Source: an uncultured bacterium (GTDB lineage Bacteria > Cyanobacteriota > Vampirovibrionia > Gastranaerophilales > Gastranaerophilaceae). From it: 64,000 bases of DNA. The DNA lies in NCBI GenBank assembly GCA_949298805.1, contig CASFXY010000003.1:22868-86867 (forward strand), given 5' to 3'. Of the stretch, positions 7,883-17,254 are shown in pieces (position 1 is the stretch's first letter; each line of letters begins with the position of its first letter). The notes under the pieces were generated by a model that was not told the DNA's origin, searched no databases, and saw only the letters and a program-made list of their open reading frames with translations. Made by a program: the position numbers and the translations under genes.

Positions 7883-9162
7883 TGGCAACATTTATTGATA
7901 AGGCAAAAATCAAAGTTATTTCTGGGCGCGGCGGGAACGGTTGTGTTGCTTGGCGTAGAGAAAAATTTGTTGATAAAGGCGGCCCTGCAGGTGGTGATGG
8001 CGGGCGCGGCGGTAATGTATATTTGGTGGCAGATGAAAATATGTCTACACTTTTAGACTTTACCTATAAATCTGTATTTCATGCTCAAGACGGTGAAAAC
8101 GGAAAAAACAAGAACTGTCATGGGCAAGGTGGTAATGATTTATATCTAAAAGTACCGGTAGGTGTTATTGTAAGAGATTTAAAAACAGGAAAAGTTATAG
8201 CCGATTTAAATGAGAATGAAAAGACTATTTTGGTTGCCAAGGGTGGCAGGGGCGGCAGAGGTAACGCAAGGTTTGCAACTGCTCAAAAAAGAAGCCCTCA
8301 GTTTTGCGAACCTGGCGAAGCATCCGTAGAGCGCGAACTTGAATTGGAGTTAAAACTTATTGCTGATATTGGTCTTTTAGGAATGCCAAATGCCGGCAAG
8401 TCAAGTTTTATAAGTCTTATAAGTTCCGCACGTCCAAAAGTTGCCGATTATCCTTTTACAACTCTGACACCTAATCTCGGTGTTGTTAAAAAGCCCGACG
8501 GCGACGGTTTTATTGTCGCAGATATTCCGGGTCTTATTGAAGGTGCTTCTGAGGGGATTGGCTTGGGTTTTGAATTTTTGCGTCATATTCAAAGGTGCAG
8601 ATTTTTTATCCATATTGTTGATATGAGTGCATCAGATCCTGTTGCAAATTATATTAAAATAAATAAAGAACTTGAAAAATACGACAGCGAGCTTTTAAAA
8701 AGACATCAAATATTGGTGCTTAACAAAAAGGATATTGTTGAAAAAGATAAAATTGATAATTTAAAAGAAAATTTAAAAAAATACGACAGTGATATTTTCA
8801 TTATTTCTTGCGCTACCTCAGATGGCGTAAAAGAGCTGTTAAATCATATTTTTAGCCTTGTAGACATGCTTCCGCGTTTTGATATTGAAATTGAAGTTGA
8901 GCATGACAGTGATTTTGATAACAATGATGATTCTGAATTTTTTATTACAAAACTTAATAAAAATACATATAGTATTTCAGGCGGCAAATTAAAAAGATTG
9001 GTTGCAGTTACGGATGTAAAAAACGTTCAGCAAATCAGGCGCCTATCTAATATTATGGATTCTATGGGCGTTTGGGGGAGATTGCGTGATTTAGGAATTA
9101 ATAATGAAGATACAGTTATTGTAGAGGGAGTTGAAATGATTTATACTGATAATTATTTTTGA
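7882..9162 (+). CDS. obgE: GTPase Obg/CgtA
   Basis: Ribosome-associated GTPase for 50S maturation and stringent-type control. The 426 residues comprise the Gly-rich Obg fold (1-159, with repeated GGxGG stretches), the G domain with G1 GMPNAGKSS (167-175), G3 DIPGLIEG (214-221) and G4 NKKD (near 280), and a C-terminal OCT domain (about 345-426). It is coupled to the preceding gene by a 1-bp stop/start overlap. The family is essential in most bacteria. Confidence 0.96.
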   Translation: MATFIDKAKIKVISGRGGNGCVAWRREKFVDKGGPAGGDGGRGGNVYLVADENMSTLLDFTYKSVFHAQDGENGKNKNCHGQGGNDLYLKVPVGVIVRDLKTGKVIADLNENEKTILVAKGGRGGRGNARFATAQKRSPQFCEPGEASVERELELELKLIADIGLLGMPNAGKSSFISLISSARPKVADYPFTTLTPNLGVVKKPDGDGFIVADIPGLIEGASEGIGLGFEFLRHIQRCRFFIHIVDMSASDPVANYIKINKELEKYDSELLKRHQILVLNKKDIVEKDKIDNLKENLKKYDSDIFIISCATSDGVKELLNHIFSLVDMLPRFDIEIEVEHDSDFDNNDDSEFFITKLNKNTYSISGGKLKRLVAVTDVKNVQQIRRLSNIMDSMGVWGRLRDLGINNEDTVIVEGVEMIYTDNYF

Positions 9163-9292
9163 AAATAGTTTTTTTGTATGATTTTTTACAAAATTTGACG
9201 ACAAGTTAATAAGAATATATGATAATAAATATTGAGTATACATGTTAATCAATAAATTAAAGAATAGTTAGCGGATAAAATTGAGAAAATAA

Positions 9293-10486
9293 ATGTTTTT
9301 TGAGGACGAAAAAGAAAATTTAGATAGCATTGATAATCTTGATGATTTAGATCTTGATTTAGATGATGATATTGATGACGAGTCAATCAGTTGGGATGAG
9401 TTATTAAAAGATAGCTCTACAGACGTTGACATTGTTTCAATTGCTTCGGATAAAAGTGCAAAAGTTGAGTCCAAAACAACTAAAACCAAAAAATCTAAAG
9501 AAAAAGTCAAGAGCATTAAAGAAGATATTCAAAGTGAGGATGTCGATATTACTTTGGATGATACGTCGGATAAGGGTGAAGATGTATCTCGCAAGAAAGA
9601 TGCTTTTGAAGTTTTTGGCGGTGATGACAAGGAAGAAGTACTTGTTGATGTCGATAATGTTATGGATGATGAAGACAAAAGTATTCTTAATCAATTAGAC
9701 GATTTAGAGGTTTCGCAAGAGCTTGAAAAAGTAGCCCAAGATGAGGACAATAGTCTTGGTATAGGCATAAAAACTGACGACAAACAGGTTAGTATACCGG
9801 TTATTGCAGGTGCTATTTTTGCAGCAGTTTTAGTTTTAGGCTCTTTATTCTTCATATTTGTCGCACCAAAGAAGGCAAATATTGATATTGCAAAAACTCC
9901 GCTTGTCCAAGAAGGTAGCAAAAATAATGCAATAGAGGACAAGCAAGTTAAACAAGATAATGAGCAGGAACAAATCCCTGTTATGAATGATAATGAGGCA
10001 AAGAAATTAAAACCGGATAAAAAAATTGTAGTTTCGGTTGAAAGCGCAGGAAGATTAAATCCGTTCTTACCTACTTTTGACGACTTTAACAATAATTATT
10101 ATGCCGGTATTCCATCGGATATATTAATGCCACCTGATAAATATGGCGAGGAGACAGATGCACAGGAGTTATTGAAAGTATCTGTTTCGGGTATACTTTT
10201 TGACAGTATAAAGCCTTCAGCAATAATAACAATAAATGGAATAGATTATTTTGTTCAAAAAAACGATATGGTTGATGATTTTCTTGTGCTTGATATTAAC
10301 CGCCAATTTGTTGTTATTAAAAAGGGTACAAATATTTATAAGGCTTCTGTTGGCGAAAGATTTAGCCAAAATGGTGAAATTAGCGGTGCTGCCGTGTATG
10401 GTTCGGGTGGCATCAGGCAATATAAAAGTATTTCAAGTGACTATACTTCGGCATCAGATGTTGAAGTCCGTCCGATAGAAGAATAA
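9293..10486 (+). CDS. PilP/GspC-like inner-membrane pilus or secretion assembly protein
   Basis: A 397-residue single-pass protein: a very acidic N-terminal cytoplasmic region (1-160, Asp/Glu/Ser-rich), one membrane segment (about 167-190, IPVIAGAIFAAVLVLGSLFF) and a periplasmic part. The C-terminal domain (about 245-360) contains GRLNPFLP, then VSGILFD, an IxIxGxDYFVQKxD segment and VGERF. This pattern is typical of PilP/GspC homology regions that bind the secretin. It is followed at 32 bp by the secretin gene and then the ATPase and platform protein. The exact family is uncertain; position and domain architecture support the role. Confidence 0.7.
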   Translation: MFFEDEKENLDSIDNLDDLDLDLDDDIDDESISWDELLKDSSTDVDIVSIASDKSAKVESKTTKTKKSKEKVKSIKEDIQSEDVDITLDDTSDKGEDVSRKKDAFEVFGGDDKEEVLVDVDNVMDDEDKSILNQLDDLEVSQELEKVAQDEDNSLGIGIKTDDKQVSIPVIAGAIFAAVLVLGSLFFIFVAPKKANIDIAKTPLVQEGSKNNAIEDKQVKQDNEQEQIPVMNDNEAKKLKPDKKIVVSVESAGRLNPFLPTFDDFNNNYYAGIPSDILMPPDKYGEETDAQELLKVSVSGILFDSIKPSAIITINGIDYFVQKNDMVDDFLVLDINRQFVVIKKGTNIYKASVGERFSQNGEISGAAVYGSGGIRQYKSISSDYTSASDVEVRPIEE

Positions 10487-10517
10487 GTATTAAAATAATC
10501 TAGGAGTAAAAAATATA

Positions 10518-12494
10518 ATGTTTACGCAAAAAACAAAAAGTTTAGTTCAAAAATTTACAGTGTTGCTAATGTTATTTTCTTTTGTTCAATCGTCTTGGGC
10601 AGGACTTGAATTGAAGTTTTCAAATGAAAATGCATCTGCTGAAAAAATTGCGTATTCAAATTTTGATACGCCGGCAAATTATTATGATATTGATGACGGC
10701 GAGCCTAATATACTTAATATAAATAACTATGTTAAAAAAGGTGACAACAGCATAATTAATTTAAATGAAAATGTGCAGATTACAAATTCTAAGTCTAAAA
10801 TTAATCTTTCACTTAGAGATTCTGATGTTAAGCAAGTTTTAAGAATGTTTGCACAAAAAGCCGGAATGAATGTAATCTTCCATAATTCCGTAGATGGTAA
10901 AGTAACGCTTGATCTTGTCAATGTTACATTGAATGATGCATTTTTATTGGTTTTGCGTTCCGCCGAGCTTACTTATGTTCTTGATGGTAAAAACATAATT
11001 GTTGCTTCAATTAAAGATGGTTCAAAACTTAGTTTTACAAAGCAAAATCTTAATATAATTCCAATTAAATACGAGAGAGCTCAAAATATTGCAGACTTTT
11101 TGAATAACAATATTTTTGGTTCGAATATTACTGGCTTGTCTAATGACAAAATTGTTACTTCTAACCCTGCCACAAATGAGTTGCTTTTGTTCGGAACTCA
11201 AAATGACTATGAAGTGGCAAAGAAGATTGCGCAAAAATTAGACAGAAAGCCTATGATTAACACATTTAAAGTTAACCATACAACACCTAAAGAAATGGCA
11301 ATGCTGATTTGCAGTACATTTGTTGAGGTTAATAAAAAAGTTTCAACAGAAGATGAAGACGATTTGGCGGAAGATGACGACGACGATGAAGCAGATGATG
11401 AAGAAGAAATTAGAAAAGTCAAGCTTGGTAGCGGAATAGTTGCTTGTCGTGCTACTGAGTCTGTTGCACGTGGTGACTCGGATCAGCAAGGTCCTGTTGG
11501 CGGAATGAGTACAGATAATGCAATTAAAATGTTTGGTTCTTCTCCTCTTGCTGTAGTTTATTTCCCTGAGCTTGGAACAATCAACATTAATGGCGGTTCT
11601 TATGAACAAGTTAAAATGATTAAAGAATTTATTGAACAAAATGATAAAAAACAGCCAATGGCTTATGTTGAGATGACTGTAGTTGAACTTAATGAAACCG
11701 GTTCTAAAGAATTTGCTAATGAATGGAGTTTGTGGACACCGTTTATCAGTTTGAGTTTTGACACTGCCAACGGGCTTGCAACCGATGCAAATCATCCTAC
11801 TTTCTTTATGGGAAGAAGCTATACCGCATCTGAAACAACAACGGGTGATGATGGGCAAACTACCACTACAAGATATACGGTAGATAAGTATAAAGGTGAT
11901 TCTACATTGGTGTACAGGTTAAAATATCTTGTGCAAAACGGTAAGGGCAGAGTGCTTACCAATCCAAAAATTATGGTCACAAATGGTCAAAAATCAGTTA
12001 TTGATATGACATCTGACTATGTTAAAACTGTAAAGTCTGAAATGCTTACTACAATTGATAATGCCGGCATATCAAGAACATACGAAGTGGGTGATGATGA
12101 AGGCCTAAAAATTGAATTATTGCCTTTCATTAGTCCTGATGGCTATGTCTCAATGAATATAAAACCTGAATTTGCTACAATTAAAGAGAGAATATATGCA
12201 CCGGGTCAGGCAGGTGTTGACGAATTGCAAGCTACTCTTTTACAAAGGCGTGATTTATCTTTGAACAATATAAGAATTAAAGATGGCGAAACACTTGTTC
12301 TTGCAGGCTTGATTAAAGAAAATGAAACTCAACAAGTTACTAAAATACCTGTTCTTGGCGACTTGCCTTTAGTTGGTGTGTTCTTCAGAACTTCATCAAA
12401 TCAAAAAACCAAAGAAGAACTTGTAATTATGATTACTCCGCACATTGTGTATTCTTCCGAGGATATTGCTAATATTAAACCTATAGATTTATAA
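10518..12494 (+). CDS. Secretin (PilQ/GspD family)
   Basis: Outer-membrane channel of a type IV pilus or type II secretion system, 658 residues. It has a signal peptide (1-29, ending SSWA), an STN/N0-like domain (about 90-160, LRDSDVKQVLRMFAQKAG), N1-type Secretin_N domains (about 180-275) and a C-terminal secretin domain with the family signature VPVLGDLPLVGxLFR-like segment (IPVLGDLPLVGVFFR, near 613). An unusual run of Asp/Glu (about residues 278-297) interrupts the N domains. RBS: AGGAG before ATG 10518. It lies between the PilP-like gene and the ATPase gene. Confidence 0.93.
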   Translation: MFTQKTKSLVQKFTVLLMLFSFVQSSWAGLELKFSNENASAEKIAYSNFDTPANYYDIDDGEPNILNINNYVKKGDNSIINLNENVQITNSKSKINLSLRDSDVKQVLRMFAQKAGMNVIFHNSVDGKVTLDLVNVTLNDAFLLVLRSAELTYVLDGKNIIVASIKDGSKLSFTKQNLNIIPIKYERAQNIADFLNNNIFGSNITGLSNDKIVTSNPATNELLLFGTQNDYEVAKKIAQKLDRKPMINTFKVNHTTPKEMAMLICSTFVEVNKKVSTEDEDDLAEDDDDDEADDEEEIRKVKLGSGIVACRATESVARGDSDQQGPVGGMSTDNAIKMFGSSPLAVVYFPELGTININGGSYEQVKMIKEFIEQNDKKQPMAYVEMTVVELNETGSKEFANEWSLWTPFISLSFDTANGLATDANHPTFFMGRSYTASETTTGDDGQTTTTRYTVDKYKGDSTLVYRLKYLVQNGKGRVLTNPKIMVTNGQKSVIDMTSDYVKTVKSEMLTTIDNAGISRTYEVGDDEGLKIELLPFISPDGYVSMNIKPEFATIKERIYAPGQAGVDELQATLLQRRDLSLNNIRIKDGETLVLAGLIKENETQQVTKIPVLGDLPLVGVFFRTSSNQKTKEELVIMITPHIVYSSEDIANIKPIDL

Positions 12495-12502
12495 TAGCGC
12501 AA

Positions 12503-14827
12503 ATGACCAATGATTTATTAGATAAACTTATAAAGAAAATTAATTTCGAACATGCTAATAATTTTGAATTAGCAGTCGCTAAAGAGTACTCTTTTGTACC
12601 GATTAATGTTCAGGGTGATTCATTCTTCGTTGCGGTTTCGCCTGATGCAGACAAGGAAAAAATAATAGAGTATATAAAGCCGATTGTTGATAAAAAAGTA
12701 GAATTTATTTTTCTTTCTAAGCAAAATTTTGATACATTGTTCGATGGTTTTTTGAAGAAATTTTCATCAACATTTGGTAGTGTTCTTTCTAATGATTTTG
12801 ATAATGACCCTTTTGCCGATGTATCTTTTGAACAAAAAGAAAATGTGGGTGTTGAGTCAAATGCGAATTCTAAAAAAAATAATTCTGGACCTTCGGATGA
12901 GTTGAGTATTGATATAAATGATGATGACATTGATATTGATTTGTCTGATGATGATGAAATTTCTCTAGATAGCGATGATATGAGTCAGGATGTGTCACCT
13001 TCCAAACCTATTCAAGTTCAAAACGGTGACAGTGACAAAAAAACTTCTGAGCAATCAGATAAACAAATTAAACGTGGTGATATCAACTCTGTAGAGGCGC
13101 CTGCTACAAAAAAAATTGGCGAAATATTAATTGAGGAAGGGCTTATTAATGATAAGCAGCTAACAATGGCGTTAGCTGAGTCAAAAGTTTTGGGCATTCC
13201 GCTGGGTTCTGTGCTTGTAAAAATGGGCTTTATTACCATAAAAGAGTTAAAAGAAGCTCTTGGTGCACAAATGGGTGTGCAGCTTGCTACTGCAGAGCAG
13301 TTAAAGGCGCTGCCTACGGCAATTTCAATATTGCCTGAGGATTTTGTACGCGAGAATAAAGTTATTCCCCTTAGTATGACCGATAAATCTCTTGTTGTCG
13401 GTATGGTCGACCCGGGAAATTCAAAAACCATTAATGAAATTGTTTACCAAACGGGTTTGAAACCTACGGTTATAATGGTTACTCATTATGAGTATGAGGC
13501 ATTTTTACAAACTTATTATGAGAACGAGCGTGAAGCTGCCAATAAAATGCTCAAGGAAATTGAAAACGAGCGTGTTGAGGCAGATAATTCCGATTCACTT
13601 TGGGATCAGGTTGAAAGTGAGATACGTGATACTTCCGGTACTGTTGCAAAATTTGCAAACAAAATTGTAACGCTTGCGATTGACCAAAAGGTTTCAGACA
13701 TTCACATTGAGCCTCGACTTGTCGGATATGTTGTTCGATTTCGTGTTGATGGTACATTGCGCGAAGTTTTAAAAATACCTGCTAAAGTTGATTCAGCTGT
13801 TGTTTCACGCTTTAAGGTGCTTGCTCGTATGAATATTGCTGAGCATAGACGTGCTCAAGACGGCAATTTCTCTATCAAGTATAAGAAAATGCAGCATGAT
13901 TTTCGTGTCAACACTCTTCCTGTCGGTAACAAAGAAAAAATGGTTATCAGGGTTTTAGCGCCCGCCATTACTGATATGAGTAATGAAAAAGTAATTTCAA
14001 TTGATGGAATTTCTGCGGATGATAAAAAGAAAATTGAGTATTTAATCTCTCTGCCAAACGGTATTGTTCTCACTTCCGGTCCTACTGGTTCCGGTAAAAC
14101 AACAACACTTTATTCTTTAATAAGAACCCTTAATTCTGAAGATGTAAATATTACTACAATTGAGGATCCTATTGAAATTAAAATGGATGGTGTTAATCAA
14201 TCTGCAGTCAATCCTAAAGCAGGGATAACGTTTGCAAACTGTTTGAGAGCTATTTTAAGACAAGACCCTGATATTATACTGGTTGGTGAAATTCGTGACT
14301 TTGAAACTCTTGAAGTAGCTATTTCCGCTTCTCTTACAGGGCACCTTGTATTAAGCACCATTCACACGAACTCGGCTGCTGCTACGATTACTCGTCTTAT
14401 AGAAATGGGTGCAAAGGATTATCTGATTTCTTCTACTGTTACAGGTGTTATTGCACAAAGGCTAGTAAAAAAACTTTGTCCGGAATGCAAAGAAGCTTAC
14501 AAGCCAACAGAAGAAGAAGCACGAAAAATATTGACCGATCCGCAAGACATTAAGCGTTTAATGGAAACAACTATTTACAAAGCTTGCGGTTGTCCATATT
14601 GTAATGACACCGGATATTCAGGCAGGACAGGTGTTTTTGAAATCATGTTGATTAATAAAGAAATGAAAAAAATGATTGCTCAACGTGCGCATGATGTCGA
14701 ATTAGAGGACTATGCAATTAAACATGGTATGAAAACGCTTAAAATGTCTTGCTTAGAGCACATAATTAACGGTGTTACGACAATTGATGAATTTGTAAGA
14801 ATTTTAGGTATTGCTAGAGATAATTAG
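12503..14827 (+). CDS. Type IV pilus/T2SS assembly ATPase (GspE/PilB)
   Basis: A 774-residue cytoplasmic hexameric ATPase that powers pilus polymerisation or secretion. An Asp-rich linker (about 130-160) precedes an MshEN-type domain (about 205-340, KKIGEILIEEGLI). The ATPase core has Walker A GPTGSGKTT (near 526), an Asp box, Walker B ILVGEIRD (near 592), a His box, and a tetracysteine zinc motif (CPEC and CGCPYC). MshEN domains of this type bind c-di-GMP in some homologs; whether this one does is not visible. It is longer than the usual ~560-residue PilB because of the acidic insert. Confidence 0.93.
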   Translation: MTNDLLDKLIKKINFEHANNFELAVAKEYSFVPINVQGDSFFVAVSPDADKEKIIEYIKPIVDKKVEFIFLSKQNFDTLFDGFLKKFSSTFGSVLSNDFDNDPFADVSFEQKENVGVESNANSKKNNSGPSDELSIDINDDDIDIDLSDDDEISLDSDDMSQDVSPSKPIQVQNGDSDKKTSEQSDKQIKRGDINSVEAPATKKIGEILIEEGLINDKQLTMALAESKVLGIPLGSVLVKMGFITIKELKEALGAQMGVQLATAEQLKALPTAISILPEDFVRENKVIPLSMTDKSLVVGMVDPGNSKTINEIVYQTGLKPTVIMVTHYEYEAFLQTYYENEREAANKMLKEIENERVEADNSDSLWDQVESEIRDTSGTVAKFANKIVTLAIDQKVSDIHIEPRLVGYVVRFRVDGTLREVLKIPAKVDSAVVSRFKVLARMNIAEHRRAQDGNFSIKYKKMQHDFRVNTLPVGNKEKMVIRVLAPAITDMSNEKVISIDGISADDKKKIEYLISLPNGIVLTSGPTGSGKTTTLYSLIRTLNSEDVNITTIEDPIEIKMDGVNQSAVNPKAGITFANCLRAILRQDPDIILVGEIRDFETLEVAISASLTGHLVLSTIHTNSAAATITRLIEMGAKDYLISSTVTGVIAQRLVKKLCPECKEAYKPTEEEARKILTDPQDIKRLMETTIYKACGCPYCNDTGYSGRTGVFEIMLINKEMKKMIAQRAHDVELEDYAIKHGMKTLKMSCLEHIINGVTTIDEFVRILGIARDN

Positions 14828-14835
14828 AGGTAAAA

Positions 14836-16062
14836 ATGCCAACTTTTTCATATACTGCATTAAAAAATAATAAAGATATTGTTAAGGGCAAAATTGATGC
14901 TCTTGATGCACGCTCGGCACGTGATGCAATAAAAAAAATGGGGCTTTTGCCAACAAAAATCAGTGATGATTCGGTTAAAGAATCTAACTCAAAAGCTTCC
15001 GAAAAGAAGAATATTCGCGTTAAGAATATAAGCGCTTTTTCTCTAAAGGATAAAATTGAATTTACTCAAACTTTGCAAATCTTAACCTCAACCGGTATTC
15101 CAATCATTGAAACACTTGTCTTTTTGGAGAATAATGCTCAAGCAAAACCAATTAGAAGTATCGCGCATGAGTTAAGAAGAAACATTATTGTTGGGGGTCT
15201 TACCCTTGCTGAAACGCTTGAACGCCACAGAAAAATTTTTGGCAGAGTTTACGTCGGACTTGTAAAAGCAGGGGAGGATTCAGGTGAATTGGATAAAACG
15301 CTTACCCGTATGCTTGAGTTGCTTAAAAAACAAGACGATATAAAAAGCAAGGTAATTGGTGCTTTAATTTATCCTATTTTTGTCATACTTTTGGCTTGTG
15401 TTGTTGTTACGGTTATGCTTGTTTTTGTATTTCCGGCATTTAAAGAGATGTTTGATAATTTGGGACGTGAATTACCTTTAATGACTCAAATATGTATGTC
15501 CTTGGGTTTATTTATAAGGAAATTTTGGTTTATTCCAATTATTGCAATTGTGTTTTTAGTTTTAGCGGTAAAACACATACTTTCTAACGATGTAACAAAA
15601 AGACCTGTGGATGCTTTTCTTTTAAAGGTACCTTTGCTGTCCGAATTATTAAGATTTTCAAATTATTCAAATTTTCTTGCGGTTTTGCAAGTCGCGTATG
15701 AAGCGGGTATTCCTATTGTTGATTGTTTATATCTGGCAAATATGACACTTGATAATTTAGTTTTAAAGGATGCTATTTTTCAGGCTACATCCAGAGTTCA
15801 ACAAGGTACCCATTTGTCTGTTGCCTTAAGGGCATCAAATCAAATCCCCAGTATGATGACCTTTATGATTGCAACAGGTGAGCAATCAGGTAGATTGGGC
15901 GAATTACTCCATCATTGTACAACTTTTATTGACCAAAGGCTTGATGGTATTATTGATAAATTTACAAAGCTTGTCGAGCCGGCAATGCTTATATTTATAG
16001 GCGGTATTGTTTTATTCTTGGCTTTATCGCTATATATGCCTTTATTCGCCGCTTACGGTTAA
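14836..16062 (+). CDS. Inner-membrane platform protein (GspF/PilC)
   Basis: A 408-residue polytopic protein with two T2SSF repeats. The N-terminal FSYTALK and DARSARDAIKKMGLLPTKI segment is typical of the family, as are FTQTLQILTSTGIPIIETL (first repeat) and SNFLAVLQVAYEAGIPIV (second repeat). Three membrane segments are near 172-200, 225-245 and 378-400. It couples the ATPase to pilin extraction. It starts 8 bp after the ATPase stop with GAGG as RBS and is the last gene of the assembly operon. No prepilin peptidase or major pilin gene is adjacent. Confidence 0.94.
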   Translation: MPTFSYTALKNNKDIVKGKIDALDARSARDAIKKMGLLPTKISDDSVKESNSKASEKKNIRVKNISAFSLKDKIEFTQTLQILTSTGIPIIETLVFLENNAQAKPIRSIAHELRRNIIVGGLTLAETLERHRKIFGRVYVGLVKAGEDSGELDKTLTRMLELLKKQDDIKSKVIGALIYPIFVILLACVVVTVMLVFVFPAFKEMFDNLGRELPLMTQICMSLGLFIRKFWFIPIIAIVFLVLAVKHILSNDVTKRPVDAFLLKVPLLSELLRFSNYSNFLAVLQVAYEAGIPIVDCLYLANMTLDNLVLKDAIFQATSRVQQGTHLSVALRASNQIPSMMTFMIATGEQSGRLGELLHHCTTFIDQRLDGIIDKFTKLVEPAMLIFIGGIVLFLALSLYMPLFAAYG

Positions 16063-16069
16063 TAACCTG

Positions 16070-16121
16070 CGAAATAAATTTATTACGCGGCTTGTGCCGC
16101 GTTTAAATTTATGAGCAGGCA
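16070..16121. repeat. Palindromic repeat, copy 1 (52 bp)
   Basis: It begins CGAAATAAATTTATTACGCG. The core hairpin is ACGCGGC-TTGT-GCCGCGT, extended by AT-rich arms (TAAATTTA on both sides) to a nearly perfect palindrome of about 16 bp per arm. The copy ends TTTATGAGCAGGCA. It starts 8 bp after the platform-protein stop, so it may also act as a transcript-end structure. Confidence 0.85.
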
Positions 16122-16153
16122 TTAGGTGTGTGAGCGCGAACGGGAAGGCGAGA

Positions 16154-16235
16154 GCCTTGCCGACAGCGCGAAACCGTACCAAACGAAATAAATTTATTAC
16201 GCGGCTTGTGCCGCGTTTAAATTTATGAGCAGGCA
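16154..16235. repeat. Palindromic repeat, copy 2 with 30-bp leader
   Basis: A 30-bp leader (GCCTTGCCGACAGCG... to ACCAAA, 16154-16183) is followed by a 52-bp unit (16184-16235) identical to copy 1. The same leader precedes copy 3. Confidence 0.85.
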
Positions 16236-16295
16236 GCGTAAGCCGGTGCGATAGTGAGCTTTTAAAAAGCGAACGCGCACTGCGGTGTGCTTTCA

Positions 16296-16367
16296 GCCTT
16301 GCCGACAGCGCGAAACCGTACCAAACGAAATAAATTTATTACGCGGCTTGTGCCGCGTTTAAATTTA
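16296..16367. repeat. Palindromic repeat, copy 3 with 30-bp leader
   Basis: The leader 16296-16325 and core 16326-16367 make a 72-bp block identical to copy 2. This copy lacks the TGAGCAGGCA tail and runs directly into the tpiA promoter. Confidence 0.85.
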
Positions 16368-16369
16368 AC

Positions 16370-16398
16370 TTACTTAAAATAATCTTTTATGCTATTAT
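16370..16398 (+). promoter_or_regulatory. Predicted sigma-70 promoter of tpiA
   Basis: TTACTT (16370-16375), a 17-bp spacer, and TATTAT (16393-16398) with an extended TGC just before it. It lies about 35 bp upstream of the tpiA ATG and immediately after repeat copy 3. Confidence 0.5.
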
Positions 16399-16432
16399 TT
16401 TAATGTTATTTTAGATTTTAAGGAGTTTAAAA

Positions 16433-17209
16433 ATGAGCAGAAGACCAATTATTGCCGGTAACTGGAAAATGCACAACAATCGTGAAGAAAGCAAAAAGCT
16501 TGTTTGTGCTATTAAAGATTCTATTTCAACTATTGACAAAGATGCATTACCTGAAGTTGTTGTAGCGCCTGTCTTTACGTCTTTAGATGTTGTTAGTGAA
16601 AGCATTTGCAATTGTGGTTGCGAAAGAATTAAATTAGCAGCACAAAATTGTTTTTATGAACCTAAAGGTGCTTTTACGGGTGAAATTTCTATTGATATGA
16701 TTAAAGATTTTAATGCAAAATTTATCATTATCGGACATTCTGAGCGTCGACAAATCTTTGGCGAATCGGATGAGATGATTAATAAAAAGGCATTAGCTAT
16801 TATTGAATCTGGTTTGACACCTATTATTTGCTGCGGCGAAACTCTTGAACAACGCGAATTGGGCGTTACTGATTCTCATATTGCTTCTCAAATTGTAAAA
16901 GCTTTAGATGGCGTAAAGCCTGATGATGTAGCAAATGTTGTTATCGCTTATGAACCTATTTGGGCAATTGGCACAGGTAAAACTTGTGATAGTGTTGAAG
17001 CTAACAGAGTTATTAAGGGAATTAGGTCTACTTTGGCTCAAATTGCAGGTAATGAAAATGCCCAAAAAGTGAGAATTCTCTATGGCGGTTCGGTAAAACC
17101 GGAAACAATTAAAGAGCAAATGGCACAATCGGATATAGATGGCGCTTTGGTGGGCGGCGCAAGCCTTAAAGCGGATAGCTTTGTTGAAATTATAAAAGGT
17201 GCTATGTAG
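16433..17209 (+). CDS. tpiA: Triosephosphate isomerase
   Basis: Interconverts dihydroxyacetone phosphate and glyceraldehyde-3-phosphate in glycolysis. The 258 residues form a TIM barrel with AGNWKMH (catalytic K12), IIGHSERR (catalytic His near 102), the YEPIWAIGTG loop (catalytic Glu plus flexible loop 6) and ILYGGSVKP for phosphate binding. An AAGGAG RBS precedes ATG 16433. It appears monocistronic, with its own promoter upstream and a bidirectional terminator at 17226. Confidence 0.97.
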   Translation: MSRRPIIAGNWKMHNNREESKKLVCAIKDSISTIDKDALPEVVVAPVFTSLDVVSESICNCGCERIKLAAQNCFYEPKGAFTGEISIDMIKDFNAKFIIIGHSERRQIFGESDEMINKKALAIIESGLTPIICCGETLEQRELGVTDSHIASQIVKALDGVKPDDVANVVIAYEPIWAIGTGKTCDSVEANRVIKGIRSTLAQIAGNENAQKVRILYGGSVKPETIKEQMAQSDIDGALVGGASLKADSFVEIIKGAM

Positions 17210-17225
17210 AATATGAAGCACAAAT

Positions 17226-17254
17226 AAAACGACCCTATTTAAAAGGGTCGTTTT
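17226..17254. terminator. Bidirectional terminator between tpiA and metW
   Basis: An 11-bp stem, AAAACGACCCT (17226-17236) with AGGGTCGTTTT (17244-17254), is flanked by A/T runs on both sides. It can end both tpiA (plus) and metXW (minus). Confidence 0.8.

Larger units (their letters stand above)
16063..16432. other. Spacer filled by a repeat cluster and the tpiA promoter
   Basis: 370 bp without a gene. It contains three copies of a palindromic repeat, GC-rich linker sequence unlike the surrounding genes, and a promoter for tpiA at its right end. I see no ORF with a credible start and RBS. Confidence 0.8.

Noticed and set aside
11343..11858. 171-residue minus-strand ORF
   Set aside because: Antisense shadow of the secretin gene; Cys/Ile-rich sequence with no domain.
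16070..16367. CRISPR array
   Set aside because: Only three copies, unequal spacers of 60-100 bp that themselves share sequence, and no cas genes.
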